64,000 bases of DNA from Nitzschia sp. pyKryTriq1 (lineage: Eukaryota > Bacillariophyta > Bacillariophyceae > Bacillariales > Bacillariaceae), in NCBI GenBank assembly GCA_956465555.1, contig OY101119.1:2900629-2964628 (forward strand). Direction: 5' to 3'. This document shows, one piece after another, positions 41,757 through 52,981 of this stretch (positions are counted from its first letter, which is position 1; every line of letters starts with the position of its first letter). The notes beneath the pieces are model-generated. The model saw nothing but the letters and a program-made list of their open reading frames with translations, had not been told where the DNA came from and searched no databases. Both the position numbers and the translations under genes were made by a program.

Positions 41757-42979
41757 CCCACTATAGTGGTATTGTGTTCTTCTTGATGGCTCTTTTCGTA
41801 TTTCTCTTACGCAGAATTGACGATCGGTGTTTTCGGCGATTTTTGCAACCGATGGCTTTCATTTTAGAAGATTCAAGTTAGGTACAGTCAGTCAGTGGAT
41901 ACAACTTGGGCATTGTAACTTAATAAACCGGTACAGCAAGTCCTTCAAGTGCAATACTTATCAACTGCTAATACTCGAAATCTACTGCAGTTTCTGTGCT
42001 GATGTACGGGAGGCATACTGTAGTAGGAACCCTGCATTAGTAGTAGAGTTAGCTGTTACTTGCTACTACTCTTGATTTATGATTGAGCTCTTCGAGCTTC
42101 CGTGGGGAGTGGGGAACAGGAACGCACCAGAACATCATAGCACATACAACAAACATGCAAAAGTGTACTCGTAGTCTAGTGTTCACAAAAAGTGGCTCCC
42201 TGCTGCCCATAGGGGTGGATGGAAGCGTAACGTGTACGGATTGACGTCTGCCCGTTGTACTGAATCCAAGTAGTCAATAGACATTGACAGCATTTTTGCT
42301 GCCATGAAAAAAGACCTGCAGGAAGTCATTGAGAAGTGGGAGGCTAGCGGACGAGTGTGGGCATTGTGCCATGGTCGATCGACGTATATATTTGATGGAT
42401 TTCGTCGTGATCTTGCGCGAGAAAATTCCTCGAGCTCTTGCGAAACGCGAGGTCTGGAGCGCACGTAGATTCTACTGCGTCGGCACCCATAGCAGCCTCT
42501 TGTGTCGCCCCTCTTGAGTCACGGCCATTTGAGTCTTGGGACACGTGTAGGGGCGTCGGGGCGTCCCAATACATTTGTGTATCTTCATATATTATGTCCT
42601 CCCCATTCGATGTGGCCGGCCATCTGTTTGGAAAAATAATGTAGGGATAGAATGCGCCCTGCGGATTTCCGGATTTTCTGCGTATGCGATGATGAGTGAT
42701 CAATGTTTTCGGGTGTGCGCTTCTTCCGTCTTCGTCCGTCAACCCCGCATCACTCGACTAATATTCATTCTCCTCGTTCTCTCTTCGCTAGATGATGATG
42801 ATGATTCATAATTCACCCCCCCCCTTCTCTCGGTCGCCCACCGCATTCCTTCGTTTGGCATCTCCAATATCAATACTGGTACAGTCACAGCTGTCTTCTT
42901 CTTGCACTCTCTTTTCAGAGTAAAAACCGCATGCATGGACGCATTTATTTCGATTGTTTGTGGATCGCGTTGAGAGAAA
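41757..42979. other. Spacer; possible minus-strand remnant near 42.2-42.7 kb
   Basis: Two overlapping minus-strand frames (42183-42464 and 42344-42742) have moderately protein-like composition but only non-ATG starts and no recognisable domain. They could be a degraded gene or mobile-element relic. The right end (42750-42979) is upstream sequence of the ATPase gene. Confidence 0.4.
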
Positions 42980-45900
42980 ATGAAGCTATACTCCAAAGAA
43001 CAATCGTCTGCTGCAAGAGCTTCGTCTGGCGAGCGCGATTTCTTTTCTTTAGCAGAATTGAATCTGGATGACAGCAACAGCAATGATCTAACACTTGATG
43101 AAACAACCTCGGGCGGTGGCTCGCGCTTGGCTCCGTATCCTTCTTCGGAGGGGAGACTGATTGGTAATGCAACATCATCACGGGGAAAAGGAACATCGTC
43201 ACAGGCTCTACAACCAGTTTCCAGCCGAATGACATCTGCAAATCGTCACCATGACCTCCAACAGATCAAGAGCCTTCGGCTTGACACAAATGAGCGGCTG
43301 TTTGGAAGAGACTCTCAAGTGGCAGAACTTGCTGACCGACTTGAAACTGCGCGAATTAACTCGAAAAGAGAACTAGTGTGGGTCTCTGGAGAATCTGGGA
43401 CGGGAAAGACGGCACTTGTGAATTGGCTTAGGAGATCACACATGCCTCGCCAGCAGCACTCCTCGTTCGAAGCCTCCTTGTTCTACTTTTCTGGAAAGTT
43501 TGACTTGCAGCATCAATCGACTCCTTTTGGAGGGTTTGTCGAGGCGTTTGGATCCCCCCTGGCGGCGTTGATTGGTTCGAATCAGGACTTGAGAGACGCT
43601 ATACTACGGGACTTGGAAGAAGATCTAGGAACACTGGTGCGCCTTGCTCCTGGCCTTGGTACCCTACTCCCATCGTCTACTCACGATCAGCCGAACGAAA
43701 ATGAGAAACCAGTTGAAGAAGATAACGAGGAACCAAGAGAAGGAGAAACATCGACACAATCAGAGGAGACTGGCTTTATCCAATCGCTAAATCGTCTCAA
43801 GTACGTCTTCCGTAGGTTTGTGCGCATCCTTGCACGCCTTGGGACGCTGGTCCTAACTTTTGATGACTTGCAATGGGCCGATCATGGCTCCTTGGACTTG
43901 ATTGAAACGTTGTATAGTGATTTTAAAAATACAAGTGGCATTTCAATATTGTGCACTTGTCGCAGAAATGAAATTCAAGTTGACGGTCTCCTCGATCAAC
44001 ATCGACAAGCGATTGTGGAGTACGCGGTCGCTGAAGATGTGGCAGACTTCCATGAGATTCAATTGGGTAACCTTGAAGTGAAAGACATATCCGATCTTGT
44101 TGCTGAGCTTCTCGATACTGATCCGCAAAAGACTTTAGACCTTGCCAATCTACTAAAGAAACGGACCATGGGTAATCCCTACTTTATCATCGAAAGCATT
44201 AGATCCCTCGAGGCCAGTAGGCACATCCACTACAACGTTGGGTTATGCAAATGGACGTGGAAAATTAATGACATTGAACAAAAAATGCCGCTCGCAAACA
44301 ATGTGATTTCACATATGATGGCAAAAGTGAACCAATCAAGAGCCTGTGATGCGTTGCAGATCTTAGCGTGCTTGGGTGCGTCCTTTAGCAAAGGTCTTAT
44401 CACCAAAGTTTCGATGCGCGAAAGGGAAGGCGGCGAGAGCCAAATGCTTGCATGCATGCATGCTAATCCCGATTGGCTGCAGGACTGTATAGACGATGGC
44501 TTTGTCGAGCAGATTGAAATAAGCAATTGCGATTTCTATCGCTTTGTCCATGACAGTGTCCAAGAAGCTGCGTTTCTTTTGATCGAAGGAAATAAAAAGC
44601 GATTCAAATTCAAATTAGGATTGGTTCTCTGGAAGCACTTGAAGCAGGACGAGCTTGACCGTATTCTATACAGCCTTGTCGATCTCCTGAACGACGTTGA
44701 GGTTAGTGCAACACTGGTGGGACTGCTTCCCACAGCGACATTGCTGAGTTCTCTGAATCTTTCTGCTGGTATCAAAGCAAAGAAAGAGGCAGCGCATCAT
44801 ACCGCCTACGACTACATTACCCGCGGAATCAATGCTCTCCCTGAGCTACATTGGGAAGACCATTTCGATTTGAGCATGGAACTCTACAAATCAGCGGCAG
44901 AAACATCACACAGCTGCGGCAAATCAGCGGATACGATGAAGTATTGCGATGCAATTTTGAAGCAACCTAATTGCCCTCTTCTATCGAGAATGTCCATAGA
45001 ATCGATGATCCTCGATATAATGATGGCTAATGGCGAGGCCAGAGGCGCGGTATCGCTTGCCTTGAGTGTTCTTTCCATTGCGGGGTGCAAGTTTCCAAAC
45101 AAGCAAATGGCCCTCCTGCACGTGGGAAAAGAATTCCTCAAAACCAAGAGGATGTTACGTGGAAAGTCCCGTGAAGACTTATTGTCGCTGCCACGGGCAA
45201 CTGATCAAGATACCATACTTATGATGGAGATTCTCAGCAAGCTCGCTCGTAGCTCTTATATGTCACAAGATTTTGGCCTGCTCTTTTTGGCGCAGATTCG
45301 ATTGACACGGTATGTATTGAAATATGGTATTTCTGAATCATCGGCTGTTGCCTTTTGCGGCTACGGTTTCTTCCAAACGGTCGTACTTCAAAATCTGAGA
45401 GAAGGAAGCTTCTACGCTCAATTATCACTTGATTGGCTTCGAAAGCTGAAGTCTCGTGCCATGGCCTCGCAAACTTGCCTAGTGTCGCACCTATTTGTTT
45501 TGCACTGGACGACGCCTACTCCACTGATGCTTAAAGCTTTTCTGAAAGCGTACCAAGTCGGGTTTTCGATGGGAAATACCTTTAATGCTGGTGCACTTCT
45601 TAACCAATACCTCGCATTGGCTCTAAACGTTGGTCGCCCGTTGCCTGCCTTGGTAGAAGACATCCGCGCTGCATGCAAACAGATGCTGGAATACAACCTA
45701 TCGGTGATGCAAATTTCGCTGGTTGTTTACTTGCAGTATGGACTCAATTTAATGGGCAAGTCGGAGGTACCCTACCTGCTGAAGGGGGAGGCCATCGACC
45801 AAGACGCAGTATTCCCAGAAAGTAACAGCGAAAATGGTTTCTTGCAAAAGGTATACATAATTGTCTACCAGCTGCGTCTAACGTACTTTTTTGGACAGTA

Positions 45901-46417
45901 CGATCTTGGCAAGAAACTTATTAAGAAAAGTGAAGAAGCTGATGTTGTCAAGGCTCTCACGAGTCAGTTGCCATTGATTCCAACCGCCGTTTTCTCCGGC
46001 TTGATTTACTACGCCCTGGCACGACGAGATGGTCGCCGCAAATACATCAGAAGAGGCAACCGATTCCTTTCCAAGCTTCAAAAATGGAGAAAGATGGGCT
46101 CTCCAAACTGCGATCACTACCTGTCACTGCTCCGGGCGGAAGTAGCCGACCTTTCGGGCAAGCCGGATGAAGCCAGAAAACTCTACGAGACTTCCATGGC
46201 CATTTCGAGCCGCCAAGGCCTCATTAATGATGGTGCTCTCGTGAACGAGTGTCTGGCTATTTTCTATTTAAGACATGGCGACCAAGAGAACTCAAATTTC
46301 TATATGCGTCGCGGCCATCGCCTCTACACTGAGTGGGGCGCACTTGCCATGTCTCGGCGACTTGAGCAGTTGTACCCGGAGGCATTTTTGCCCGGTGAGG
46401 GGATAGGAACCAAATAA
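42980..46417 (+). CDS. Large STAND-like ATPase with TPR-like C-terminal region
   Basis: The 1145-residue single-exon protein has a disordered N terminus, then a nucleotide-binding domain: LFGRDSQVAEL (entry motif), WVSGESGTGKTALV (Walker A, residues 137-144) and RLGTLVLTFDDLQWADHGSL (Walker B near 288-300), ending at GNPYFIIESIRSLE. This matches the AAA_16/ORC-like ATPase found next to adenylyl cyclases, kinases and transcription factors in STAND signalling proteins. From about residue 560 onward there are helical repeats (SMELYKSAAETSHSCGKSAD, LLRAEVADLSGKPDEARKLY) typical of a TPR-like scaffold. No catalytic output domain is present. Likely a switch or scaffold that responds to ligand through ATP binding. 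Confidence 0.82.
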   Translation: MKLYSKEQSSAARASSGERDFFSLAELNLDDSNSNDLTLDETTSGGGSRLAPYPSSEGRLIGNATSSRGKGTSSQALQPVSSRMTSANRHHDLQQIKSLRLDTNERLFGRDSQVAELADRLETARINSKRELVWVSGESGTGKTALVNWLRRSHMPRQQHSSFEASLFYFSGKFDLQHQSTPFGGFVEAFGSPLAALIGSNQDLRDAILRDLEEDLGTLVRLAPGLGTLLPSSTHDQPNENEKPVEEDNEEPREGETSTQSEETGFIQSLNRLKYVFRRFVRILARLGTLVLTFDDLQWADHGSLDLIETLYSDFKNTSGISILCTCRRNEIQVDGLLDQHRQAIVEYAVAEDVADFHEIQLGNLEVKDISDLVAELLDTDPQKTLDLANLLKKRTMGNPYFIIESIRSLEASRHIHYNVGLCKWTWKINDIEQKMPLANNVISHMMAKVNQSRACDALQILACLGASFSKGLITKVSMREREGGESQMLACMHANPDWLQDCIDDGFVEQIEISNCDFYRFVHDSVQEAAFLLIEGNKKRFKFKLGLVLWKHLKQDELDRILYSLVDLLNDVEVSATLVGLLPTATLLSSLNLSAGIKAKKEAAHHTAYDYITRGINALPELHWEDHFDLSMELYKSAAETSHSCGKSADTMKYCDAILKQPNCPLLSRMSIESMILDIMMANGEARGAVSLALSVLSIAGCKFPNKQMALLHVGKEFLKTKRMLRGKSREDLLSLPRATDQDTILMMEILSKLARSSYMSQDFGLLFLAQIRLTRYVLKYGISESSAVAFCGYGFFQTVVLQNLREGSFYAQLSLDWLRKLKSRAMASQTCLVSHLFVLHWTTPTPLMLKAFLKAYQVGFSMGNTFNAGALLNQYLALALNVGRPLPALVEDIRAACKQMLEYNLSVMQISLVVYLQYGLNLMGKSEVPYLLKGEAIDQDAVFPESNSENGFLQKVYIIVYQLRLTYFFGQYDLGKKLIKKSEEADVVKALTSQLPLIPTAVFSGLIYYALARRDGRRKYIRRGNRFLSKLQKWRKMGSPNCDHYLSLLRAEVADLSGKPDEARKLYETSMAISSRQGLINDGALVNECLAIFYLRHGDQENSNFYMRRGHRLYTEWGALAMSRRLEQLYPEAFLPGEGIGTK

Positions 46418-47122
46418 CCGCAGCATCATTCGTGAAATAATCCGCTCGATCTCATAGTCCTTACGCTGTCAGCCGATGTCGCTTTGACTAGAGTGGGACC
46501 ACTTCCTTAGTCCCGCGTCGTATGACAGTGTTTTGTTGATAGTATAGTCTGCTAGGGTAGTTCGTCTGCTCTTCCGAAGCACGAACCTATCTCAAGTAAA
46601 GTGAACTTGATACAATGAATGTCTCAAACGGCTACTTGTAGTAGTGTGAGACTACTACTAGAGAGGTGTCAACTGCGAGTATGATTTTAATGTTGAAACT
46701 ACTGTACGCACTTTCCGAGTATTTTGGCAGGATCCCGCTTCGATGATCTCGGGTTATCAATCCGGCTAGTCGGAACTAGCCGCAATTATACGAATATGTA
46801 CCGGTATACCGTTTGGTACACACTGACCACGCCACATCATGAATCATCATGAAGCGCATACATCATATTTTTTATTACCGGTACCTGGTACAGAGGCAGC
46901 ATCACAACAACTTGAAACTTGGGCCATATTACTCGGGTACTGTACCGGTACCTGGTACCGGTAATGTACTGTACTCGTTTTTTATGCCTGTCCGAAGCTC
47001 CATTTCAATCACAATCCAGCGTATTACTTGGTAACTGGTACTGTACCGGTACGGTCCGAGTATATGAATATTGTCTACTACCGTATTGCAAATCCCCGAT
47101 ATAATCAAGATAGAATAATAGC
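46418..47122. other. Upstream region of CRAL-TRIO/DUF6824 gene 3
   Basis: Contains several TACCGGTA cores (46798, 46878, 46942, 46957, 47043), one of the densest clusters in the window, and AT-rich sequence before the ATG at 47123. No gene is supported. Confidence 0.55.
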
Positions 47123-48734
47123 ATGATGGAGGAAGAAGTTCCGATGGTATCCGAATCGTCAAGTTTTCAAGCCAACGATGATGATTCTTCTTCAGGCGTA
47201 AAATCTGTGACTAGCCTGTTTGCACAGACAAACATTCACACGGTTCCTTCTTTTCGGCTCCACGAGACATCGCCCGAAGAACGAACGGAGGCCCTTCAAG
47301 ATTTACATGGAGCCTCTGATGTGATAGAAGAGTCACCCGAGTTTGTTCGAGAGAAGCTAGTGGCGCTGGATCTGGAATTGTTCTTATTTGACAACATGGA
47401 GACGCGAGAGGCTTGCGATGAGGCGGTATGCCAGAACGAAGGATATGTGCGAAATTTGAGACTAGCTTTTCTGAGAGCGGAGAAATTCAACGTTGCCAAG
47501 GCGGCCCGTCGTATGATGGCACACTTCACGAAGAGGCGGGAATTGTTTCAAGACCCGGAGCTTCTAGGGCGTGATATCCGACTTTCTGACCTCCAGAACA
47601 ACGAAAGCGATGTTCAAGGGTTGAGAACCGGAAAATTCCAACTCTTGACACACTGCGACCGTGCTGGAAGGCCTATAATGTTCCTCTATCCAGCCGCAGG
47701 TGCATCGAAAGCAGTCCATCCTGTGGATTCCTGGGTGAGTAAATGCATGCGAGCGTATAAAAATTCCAGCCAAATCCTCGCATTCATGGTTATTAGGCCG
47801 AGCAGCTCATCCATATTCAAATTTTTTGTTCTCTCTCCGGTGCACGCCTTTGACGTATTCTTGTAAAAAGGAGCGCATCGTTATGTGGCTCAGTATTCTA
47901 GCAGCAAATTCGGGGGAAGAGGTTGAAAAGAAAGGGTTTGTGGTGATCTGGTATGGCCTTGGAATGCCATATGGTCCTGCGCATACATATTACGGACCCA
48001 GATGTTTTGAATCATTGCAGATTATGCCCATTGGTTTGAGATCGGTCCATATTTGTTTCGACAATCCTGGTTTCACCGAGGTTATGGAAGAAATTGCCAG
48101 AGAATCGAATTCCAAAAGTGTCTTTCGAATGCGCTCCCATTGCGGGGGTCATATCGAATGCCAGACAAGCTTGGCGACATACGGAATACCACGTCTCATC
48201 CTACCAGTCCAACCCAACGGCTCCATCAAACTACAGGAACATGAACGATTCCTAAATCGAATCATCGAGGACCAAAATCGGCAGCAACGACTACTGGATC
48301 CTTCCGACAATAGCGAGAACATGTCCGACACGTCATCACTAGCACAATCGGTACCAGAAATCAAGAACGAAGAAAGGACTCCTCGGCTAGTGGCCTCCCC
48401 TGGTCCCATGGATGTGATTTTAGGTCGAGGCCAAAGAGGATACAAGTCACCTGGTAATGTCTTGCTCCGACGACTTCTCCAGGAAAACTACGAAGAATAC
48501 AACGCTTGTTCGAGAGCACAGAAACCGGTCATTTCCCAACGGATTTACCGACGCATGAAGGAAGAAGGATGTCGATTTCTGGCGCCGCATGAAAATGGCG
48601 AGAACGAGAAAGCAATTGTCAAAACGTCGGTGGATCGTTCCTATTGTCCCGAAGCGTGGGCTGAAGTGGACGAGAAAGCGGCCCGAGATCGAATTTCCCA
48701 TGGTTTTCGGAACATGCGGCATACTAAAAACTAG
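47123..48734 (+). CDS. CRAL-TRIO/Sec14-like + DUF6824 protein 3, two exons
   Basis: Exons 47123-47734 and 47871-48734 (136-nt intron, GTGAGT...AAAAAG, phase 0) give 491 residues. The order mirrors protein 2: ALQDLHGASDVIEESPEF and LRLAFLRAEKFNVAKAARRM helices; LLTHCDRAGRPIMFLYP; then in exon 2 VVIWYGLGMPYG, SVHICFDNPGF and ECQTSLATYGIP; finally DUF6824 at about 382-485 (PMDVILGRGQRGYKSPGNVL, EEGCRFLAPHENGENEK, ISHGFRNMRHTKN). The intron interrupts the same point of the Sec14-like lobe as in gene 2, so the two share a recent intron-bearing ancestor. Function as for gene 2. Confidence 0.88.
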
Positions 48735-48980
48735 CAATACGTTTTCATGGCTGATAGACTTCTACCCGTAGTCAAATATCATGCCTTGTCTTCGGCTCTT
48801 CTCTAAACGTATAATAGCGAGCTTGTGGTGTTATCTACTACGTGATGAAGCAACGATGGTTAAAATACGAACTCGGGAGTAAGTAGACTATATATAGTCG
48901 GCTGGAAGTTATCTAAGTATGAAGTATTCGCGCGCCTTCCTTGGTCAGACTTTTAGAGCGTGTGGTGTTTTAGAATAATG

Positions 48981-50702
48981 CTATAAAGTATTGCCGTTGT
49001 TGTTGATTTCTTCGGGTTGCTTTTCTTCTCCATTCCCGGAACAACTCGCGTCGTCTTCAACCACGCCATCCATTCGTATCCGAAAGGATCGCGACAGTGG
49101 CAAAGAAGGACATTCTTCCAGATGAGCAATGTTCTCGTCTTCCGGATAAGGTTCCTTGGCTTCTTCCACATTCACTATTGAATGAATTGTTCTTGTATCG
49201 TCTATTTGTGTGTTTTCTTGACTGTGATCATCCTTTTCGGCATACGCCAGCTCTTGAGGCATGGCAAGACTGCTTGCTTCTTCTTCGTCTTCTTCCACTA
49301 CCGGAAGAGTCGTAGAAAAGCCAGCACTAGGAGAACTCGTGGACCGTCCGGAGGAAGACAACACATGTTGAGCACAGGCGTTGTAGTATTCTTCCGGATG
49401 TTGTGGAAAGTACGAGACACCACCAGAGCCGGTACCATTGCAAGCAGCAGAGGATGAAGTATGCTCAAAGTCAGCATCGTCCTCGACGGTTCGTTGGTCG
49501 ATTTTACGTGTAATGTCCGCTAGCCGCGGAATCTCCGTGTCAAAGCACGCCCTTCGAAGAGCTGCCCATGCAGAGAGCTCCGGGTCAGCGGCACGAATCC
49601 GACGGTAGTTGGGACGGTTGTAGACTAACATGTTGAAGAATCCTTGAAGGGGCAAGCACATGGATTGCACCAACAGGAGTGGAAAGACCTTGGAGTCATC
49701 TACGTCTTCCACCAAGTGTTCCACTAATCGAAGTGCCACGGCAGACCAGTAGGAGAAGAAGAACGTACCAACGTAAAGGAAGCCTTGAGTGGCAACTTCC
49801 TTGATTTGCGCTTTGCGTACATCGTCTGCCAAGGCTTGTTTGGCTCTTTCGTGTTGTTGACTGGCAGCACCCGCCGCTCCAAAAGAAGTGGAACCAGTTT
49901 GGGGTGATCCTTCACCCCTGCTATCATTTCGCCGAAGGCTTATTCGAACGTAGCGATAAATAACAATGTTGTTGATCAACAGCGAGCCGAATGCAAATGC
50001 CAAAGGGAGTACGCCAAAGACATACCCCCAAATGTGAGCCGTGCACTCATCGCCCTCACAGTTCTCGGGATAATTTGTAGTCCAGCAGCCAAACCCCACT
50101 TCGAGCTCATGAAAGACACCAAAGGCTGCTCCGATCGAAGCCGTTACCAAGGGAAATAAAATGGCGCAACCGTGCATCCATCGTTCGTAGCGCGCCATCT
50201 TGTGGCGTTTCACACCAAACCGCACCGTCAGGAGATAGTAGTAACTCAAGACGCCGTTGTAGAGCAAGGCGGCAAAGCTCAACTGCGTTAAAAAGCCAAG
50301 AAAGGCGCAAGTCGCATAGTTTCCAATGGCCCATACTCGCTTCGAAGTCCCGGCGGGTAGTAAAAAGGGCCACATGGCATATGTAAAGCTCGCTATTATA
50401 TCCGACGAGCTCAAGCCGAGCATCAGTCGATCATACGGTGAAGCCTTGGATCGATTGCAGAGCACCTTGATCACTATTGTGGAACTCCCTACGATAGAAA
50501 ATCCCGCCGAAATCACAAATAATATCGACAGCAGCATTTCCTGAGCGTCCGATAGAGTCGACGGGTACATGGTGCTGTGCACATTGGAGGAAGAGTCGCC
50601 GATGTGGTTGTCCAGGCCCGCTATTGAATGGTTCCTTGGATACGATTGGCTCGTCTCCTCATCGTACAGCCCAGTGGCGCCTATTGAGGTCCATTCTGCC
50701 AT
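48981..50702 (-). CDS. Seven-transmembrane receptor (class A-like)
   Basis: The 573-residue protein has an extracellular N terminus with NxS sites and seven hydrophobic segments: LLSILFVISAGFSIVGSSTI, RLMLGLSSSDIIASFTYAMW, CAFLGFLTQLSFAALLYNGV, MHGCAILFPLVTASIGAAFG, YVFGVLPLAFAFGSLLINNI, GFLYVGTFFFSYWSAVALRL and LLVQSMCLPLQGFFNMLVYN. TM7 ends with NMLVYNRP, similar to the NPxxY motif. The layout is that of rhodopsin-like/cAMP-receptor-like diatom GPCRs. The C-terminal 230 or so residues are a disordered, acidic, Ser-rich cytoplasmic tail that could be phosphorylated. The ligand is unknown. Single exon; ATG 50702. Confidence 0.85.
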   Translation of the reverse strand: MAEWTSIGATGLYDEETSQSYPRNHSIAGLDNHIGDSSSNVHSTMYPSTLSDAQEMLLSILFVISAGFSIVGSSTIVIKVLCNRSKASPYDRLMLGLSSSDIIASFTYAMWPFLLPAGTSKRVWAIGNYATCAFLGFLTQLSFAALLYNGVLSYYYLLTVRFGVKRHKMARYERWMHGCAILFPLVTASIGAAFGVFHELEVGFGCWTTNYPENCEGDECTAHIWGYVFGVLPLAFAFGSLLINNIVIYRYVRISLRRNDSRGEGSPQTGSTSFGAAGAASQQHERAKQALADDVRKAQIKEVATQGFLYVGTFFFSYWSAVALRLVEHLVEDVDDSKVFPLLLVQSMCLPLQGFFNMLVYNRPNYRRIRAADPELSAWAALRRACFDTEIPRLADITRKIDQRTVEDDADFEHTSSSAACNGTGSGGVSYFPQHPEEYYNACAQHVLSSSGRSTSSPSAGFSTTLPVVEEDEEEASSLAMPQELAYAEKDDHSQENTQIDDTRTIHSIVNVEEAKEPYPEDENIAHLEECPSLPLSRSFRIRMDGVVEDDASCSGNGEEKQPEEINNNGNTL

Positions 50703-51616
50703 TATATTGCTGTTGCTATTATGATAAGACTGTACGAGACAACAACGTTCGCATTACAAGGATAAACGCAGATTGAGACGAGATGTTGTTGTTGTTGTTG
50801 TTGTTGCCAGTTTCCACAATCCACAAAAAGAATGTACCGGGTCGGGTACCGGCAAAAAACGATCTCTACTTCGTATTCGTAGTAGAGACTACTACAGCAC
50901 GTACACCTACCGGGTACGATAATGTACGATTGTCTTGCTTGAAGCGCATCCCACTACGAGTACACTTGTTGTTTTAAACAAACGTTGGTGTTCCAAATGC
51001 TTCGTCGAGCGATATGGACTATGAGTAGCGGAATACGACGTAACAAAGACACGGTCCATTTAATTAACGAATGGTCGCCTTGGGGACATCCACAAGTATT
51101 GTTTCGACGCACGTAAAGAAGGAAAGGAGAACTCGCGGGGAAAAGACCCTTCGAAGAAGGTCGTAAGCCTTCCAACACGCATGCATGCAGTTCGCGAGGG
51201 TTCTAATCGAGAAAGTGGGGATCATTCGGGCTTATACTAAATATTCGTGCAAGTATGGAGACGTGCGAATGTGCTGTATTTTTTATCGTGTGTGGTACTG
51301 TGCAGGTACTGTTTGTGGTCGGCTGCATACAGGTAAGGTTGGTTTTTGCCGCCCTTTCGCGTCCTTTCTTCGTTTTCTCCTCTCTTTGCTTCTTGATGGT
51401 TCTTGGTTGTTGTCACATCATTCATACTGCTACTAGACTACGAGTACGGTACTGTACAGGAAGAGAAGACACGACCTTCGTCGTTATGTATTCCAAGAAG
51501 GTCATCATCATTCCAATACGCATTCATTCACTACAAGTATGATATGAAAAAACGAGGAGAAAGTGGCGAGTACAGGGTGTCAAAGCACCGCTTACGGTAC
51601 CAATACTGTATTGCCC
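50703..51616. other. Spacer between receptor and small membrane-protein genes
   Basis: Upstream region of the 7TM receptor gene, with a GTT run (50783-50806) and GTAC motifs near 50837-50850 and 50910. Short frames look like spacer. No gene is supported. Confidence 0.5.
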
Positions 51617-52060
51617 TCATCTTTGTTTCTGAGTGGATGGTACACGGAAGCCTGCACGGAACATTCTCACCATTATCAAAATGATAATCAAAGTTCCAGT
51701 CGACAGAGCAATCATGCTACCGATCCGCCAACGCTCCAGCTCGTCGTCCTTCTTATTAGATGATTCTTCTCGTCTTTGTTTATTGTTCTTGTTCAGCCGC
51801 AGTCTCTGGTCGAAATCCTTCGCTGGGAAACCGAAATATGTCTTATTTTTATAAATATTGGAGGGAAATACCATCGGCTTCTTTCCTCCACCACCACGCA
51901 ATAGTGAGATATCTTCCTTGCGGTGCCATCCCACTTGATCCTTCCATTCGTCGCGAACACCTTGATCTTCGGCTGGATTTTCGTTCAAGACTTGCTGCAC
52001 CAGGGCCTCTCCATCGTCGTTCGTTCCATTCAGAATTTCTTCTTTGCTGCTTTTCTCCAT
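51617..52060 (-). CDS. Small C-terminally anchored membrane protein, unknown
   Basis: The 147-residue product is hydrophilic and charged except for one segment near the C terminus (IGSMIALSTGTLIIILIMVRMF, about residues 113-134) followed by a short basic tail. The central part has Gly (RGGGGKKPMVFPS) and KNKTYFGFPAKDFDQ. Such a tail-anchored topology fits an ER, mitochondrial or plastid membrane protein facing the cytosol. No domain is recognised. ATG 52060. Confidence 0.6.
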   Translation of the reverse strand: MEKSSKEEILNGTNDDGEALVQQVLNENPAEDQGVRDEWKDQVGWHRKEDISLLRGGGGKKPMVFPSNIYKNKTYFGFPAKDFDQRLRLNKNNKQRREESSNKKDDELERWRIGSMIALSTGTLIIILIMVRMFRAGFRVPSTQKQR

Positions 52061-52981
52061 GGTACTGTATTATCAATCTATAGTACACGTTGCATTGTCG
52101 GGACCTATTTTTTGTAGGTCGATTGAAGGATTGTTCTTCTCATTGTGGTCGTGGGGGTGAAATTTTTATTTGTGGTGTGTGGTGGTTCTACCGGTAGTGT
52201 GTTCGCACTCGTAGAGCTGATACGAGTATGCTCCTGACACCACCGATTGCAGACAGGCAACGATTGAATATGCATGACTGAAAATATTTTTTCTTTGCTT
52301 ATTATCGCGCACCGCGGGACCCCTAACGGTTCGCCGAAAACGACGTCTACTAGTAGTATTAATACTACGAACCGTTGAGATACTAGCCTATCGGTATTTC
52401 CGATTGTTGTCCACAAGTGCTGTTTTAGCTACAGCAGTACTACCAGTAATTTCAATCACCAATCAATTGCTACTGCTATAGCTATTCTAGTAACTCCATC
52501 CACTTACTACTCATAGTTGGTAGAGCTAGGGAGCTCTCTAGTAGTAGTAGCTCTCTACTAGAGAGATAGCAGCGATGCCACTGTCTGTCTGCTTGTGACT
52601 TCTTCTTCCATCTCTCTCTACCGGTAGAGTGCAAGCTAATACTATTACTACTAGAGGGTCATCATAAGAGAAAATGCCGCAGTGCTATAGCAAGAAGTTC
52701 TTCTGCGGTACAAGTAGAAAAATTCTGCTCTCCACTAGTAGAGGAGTAAAATAACTCAGGAGCAGCAGTATATGCATCTTCATTCATCCGTTAGCTAGCC
52801 ATGGATTGATTTACTACTCCGCGCAGAGAGAGAGCAAAAGATATCTCCTATCAAGTCGATCTAGCTGGACTAGCTAGGCCAAGAAGTAGATGGTGTCTTC
52901 TATTGATTGATTTGATCTATTTCTTTCGTCTATGTTTCTATGGTCTCTAGTTTGGTTGTCAATGGCCGCTTTTGCGGTGCA
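52061..52981. other. Spacer rich in CTAGTAG/CTCTCTA repeats
   Basis: Simple sequence such as a partly inverted CTCTCTAGTAGTAG / CTACTAGAGAG block (52534-52566) dominates. TACCGGTA occurs near 52190 and 52620. No gene is supported. Confidence 0.5.
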
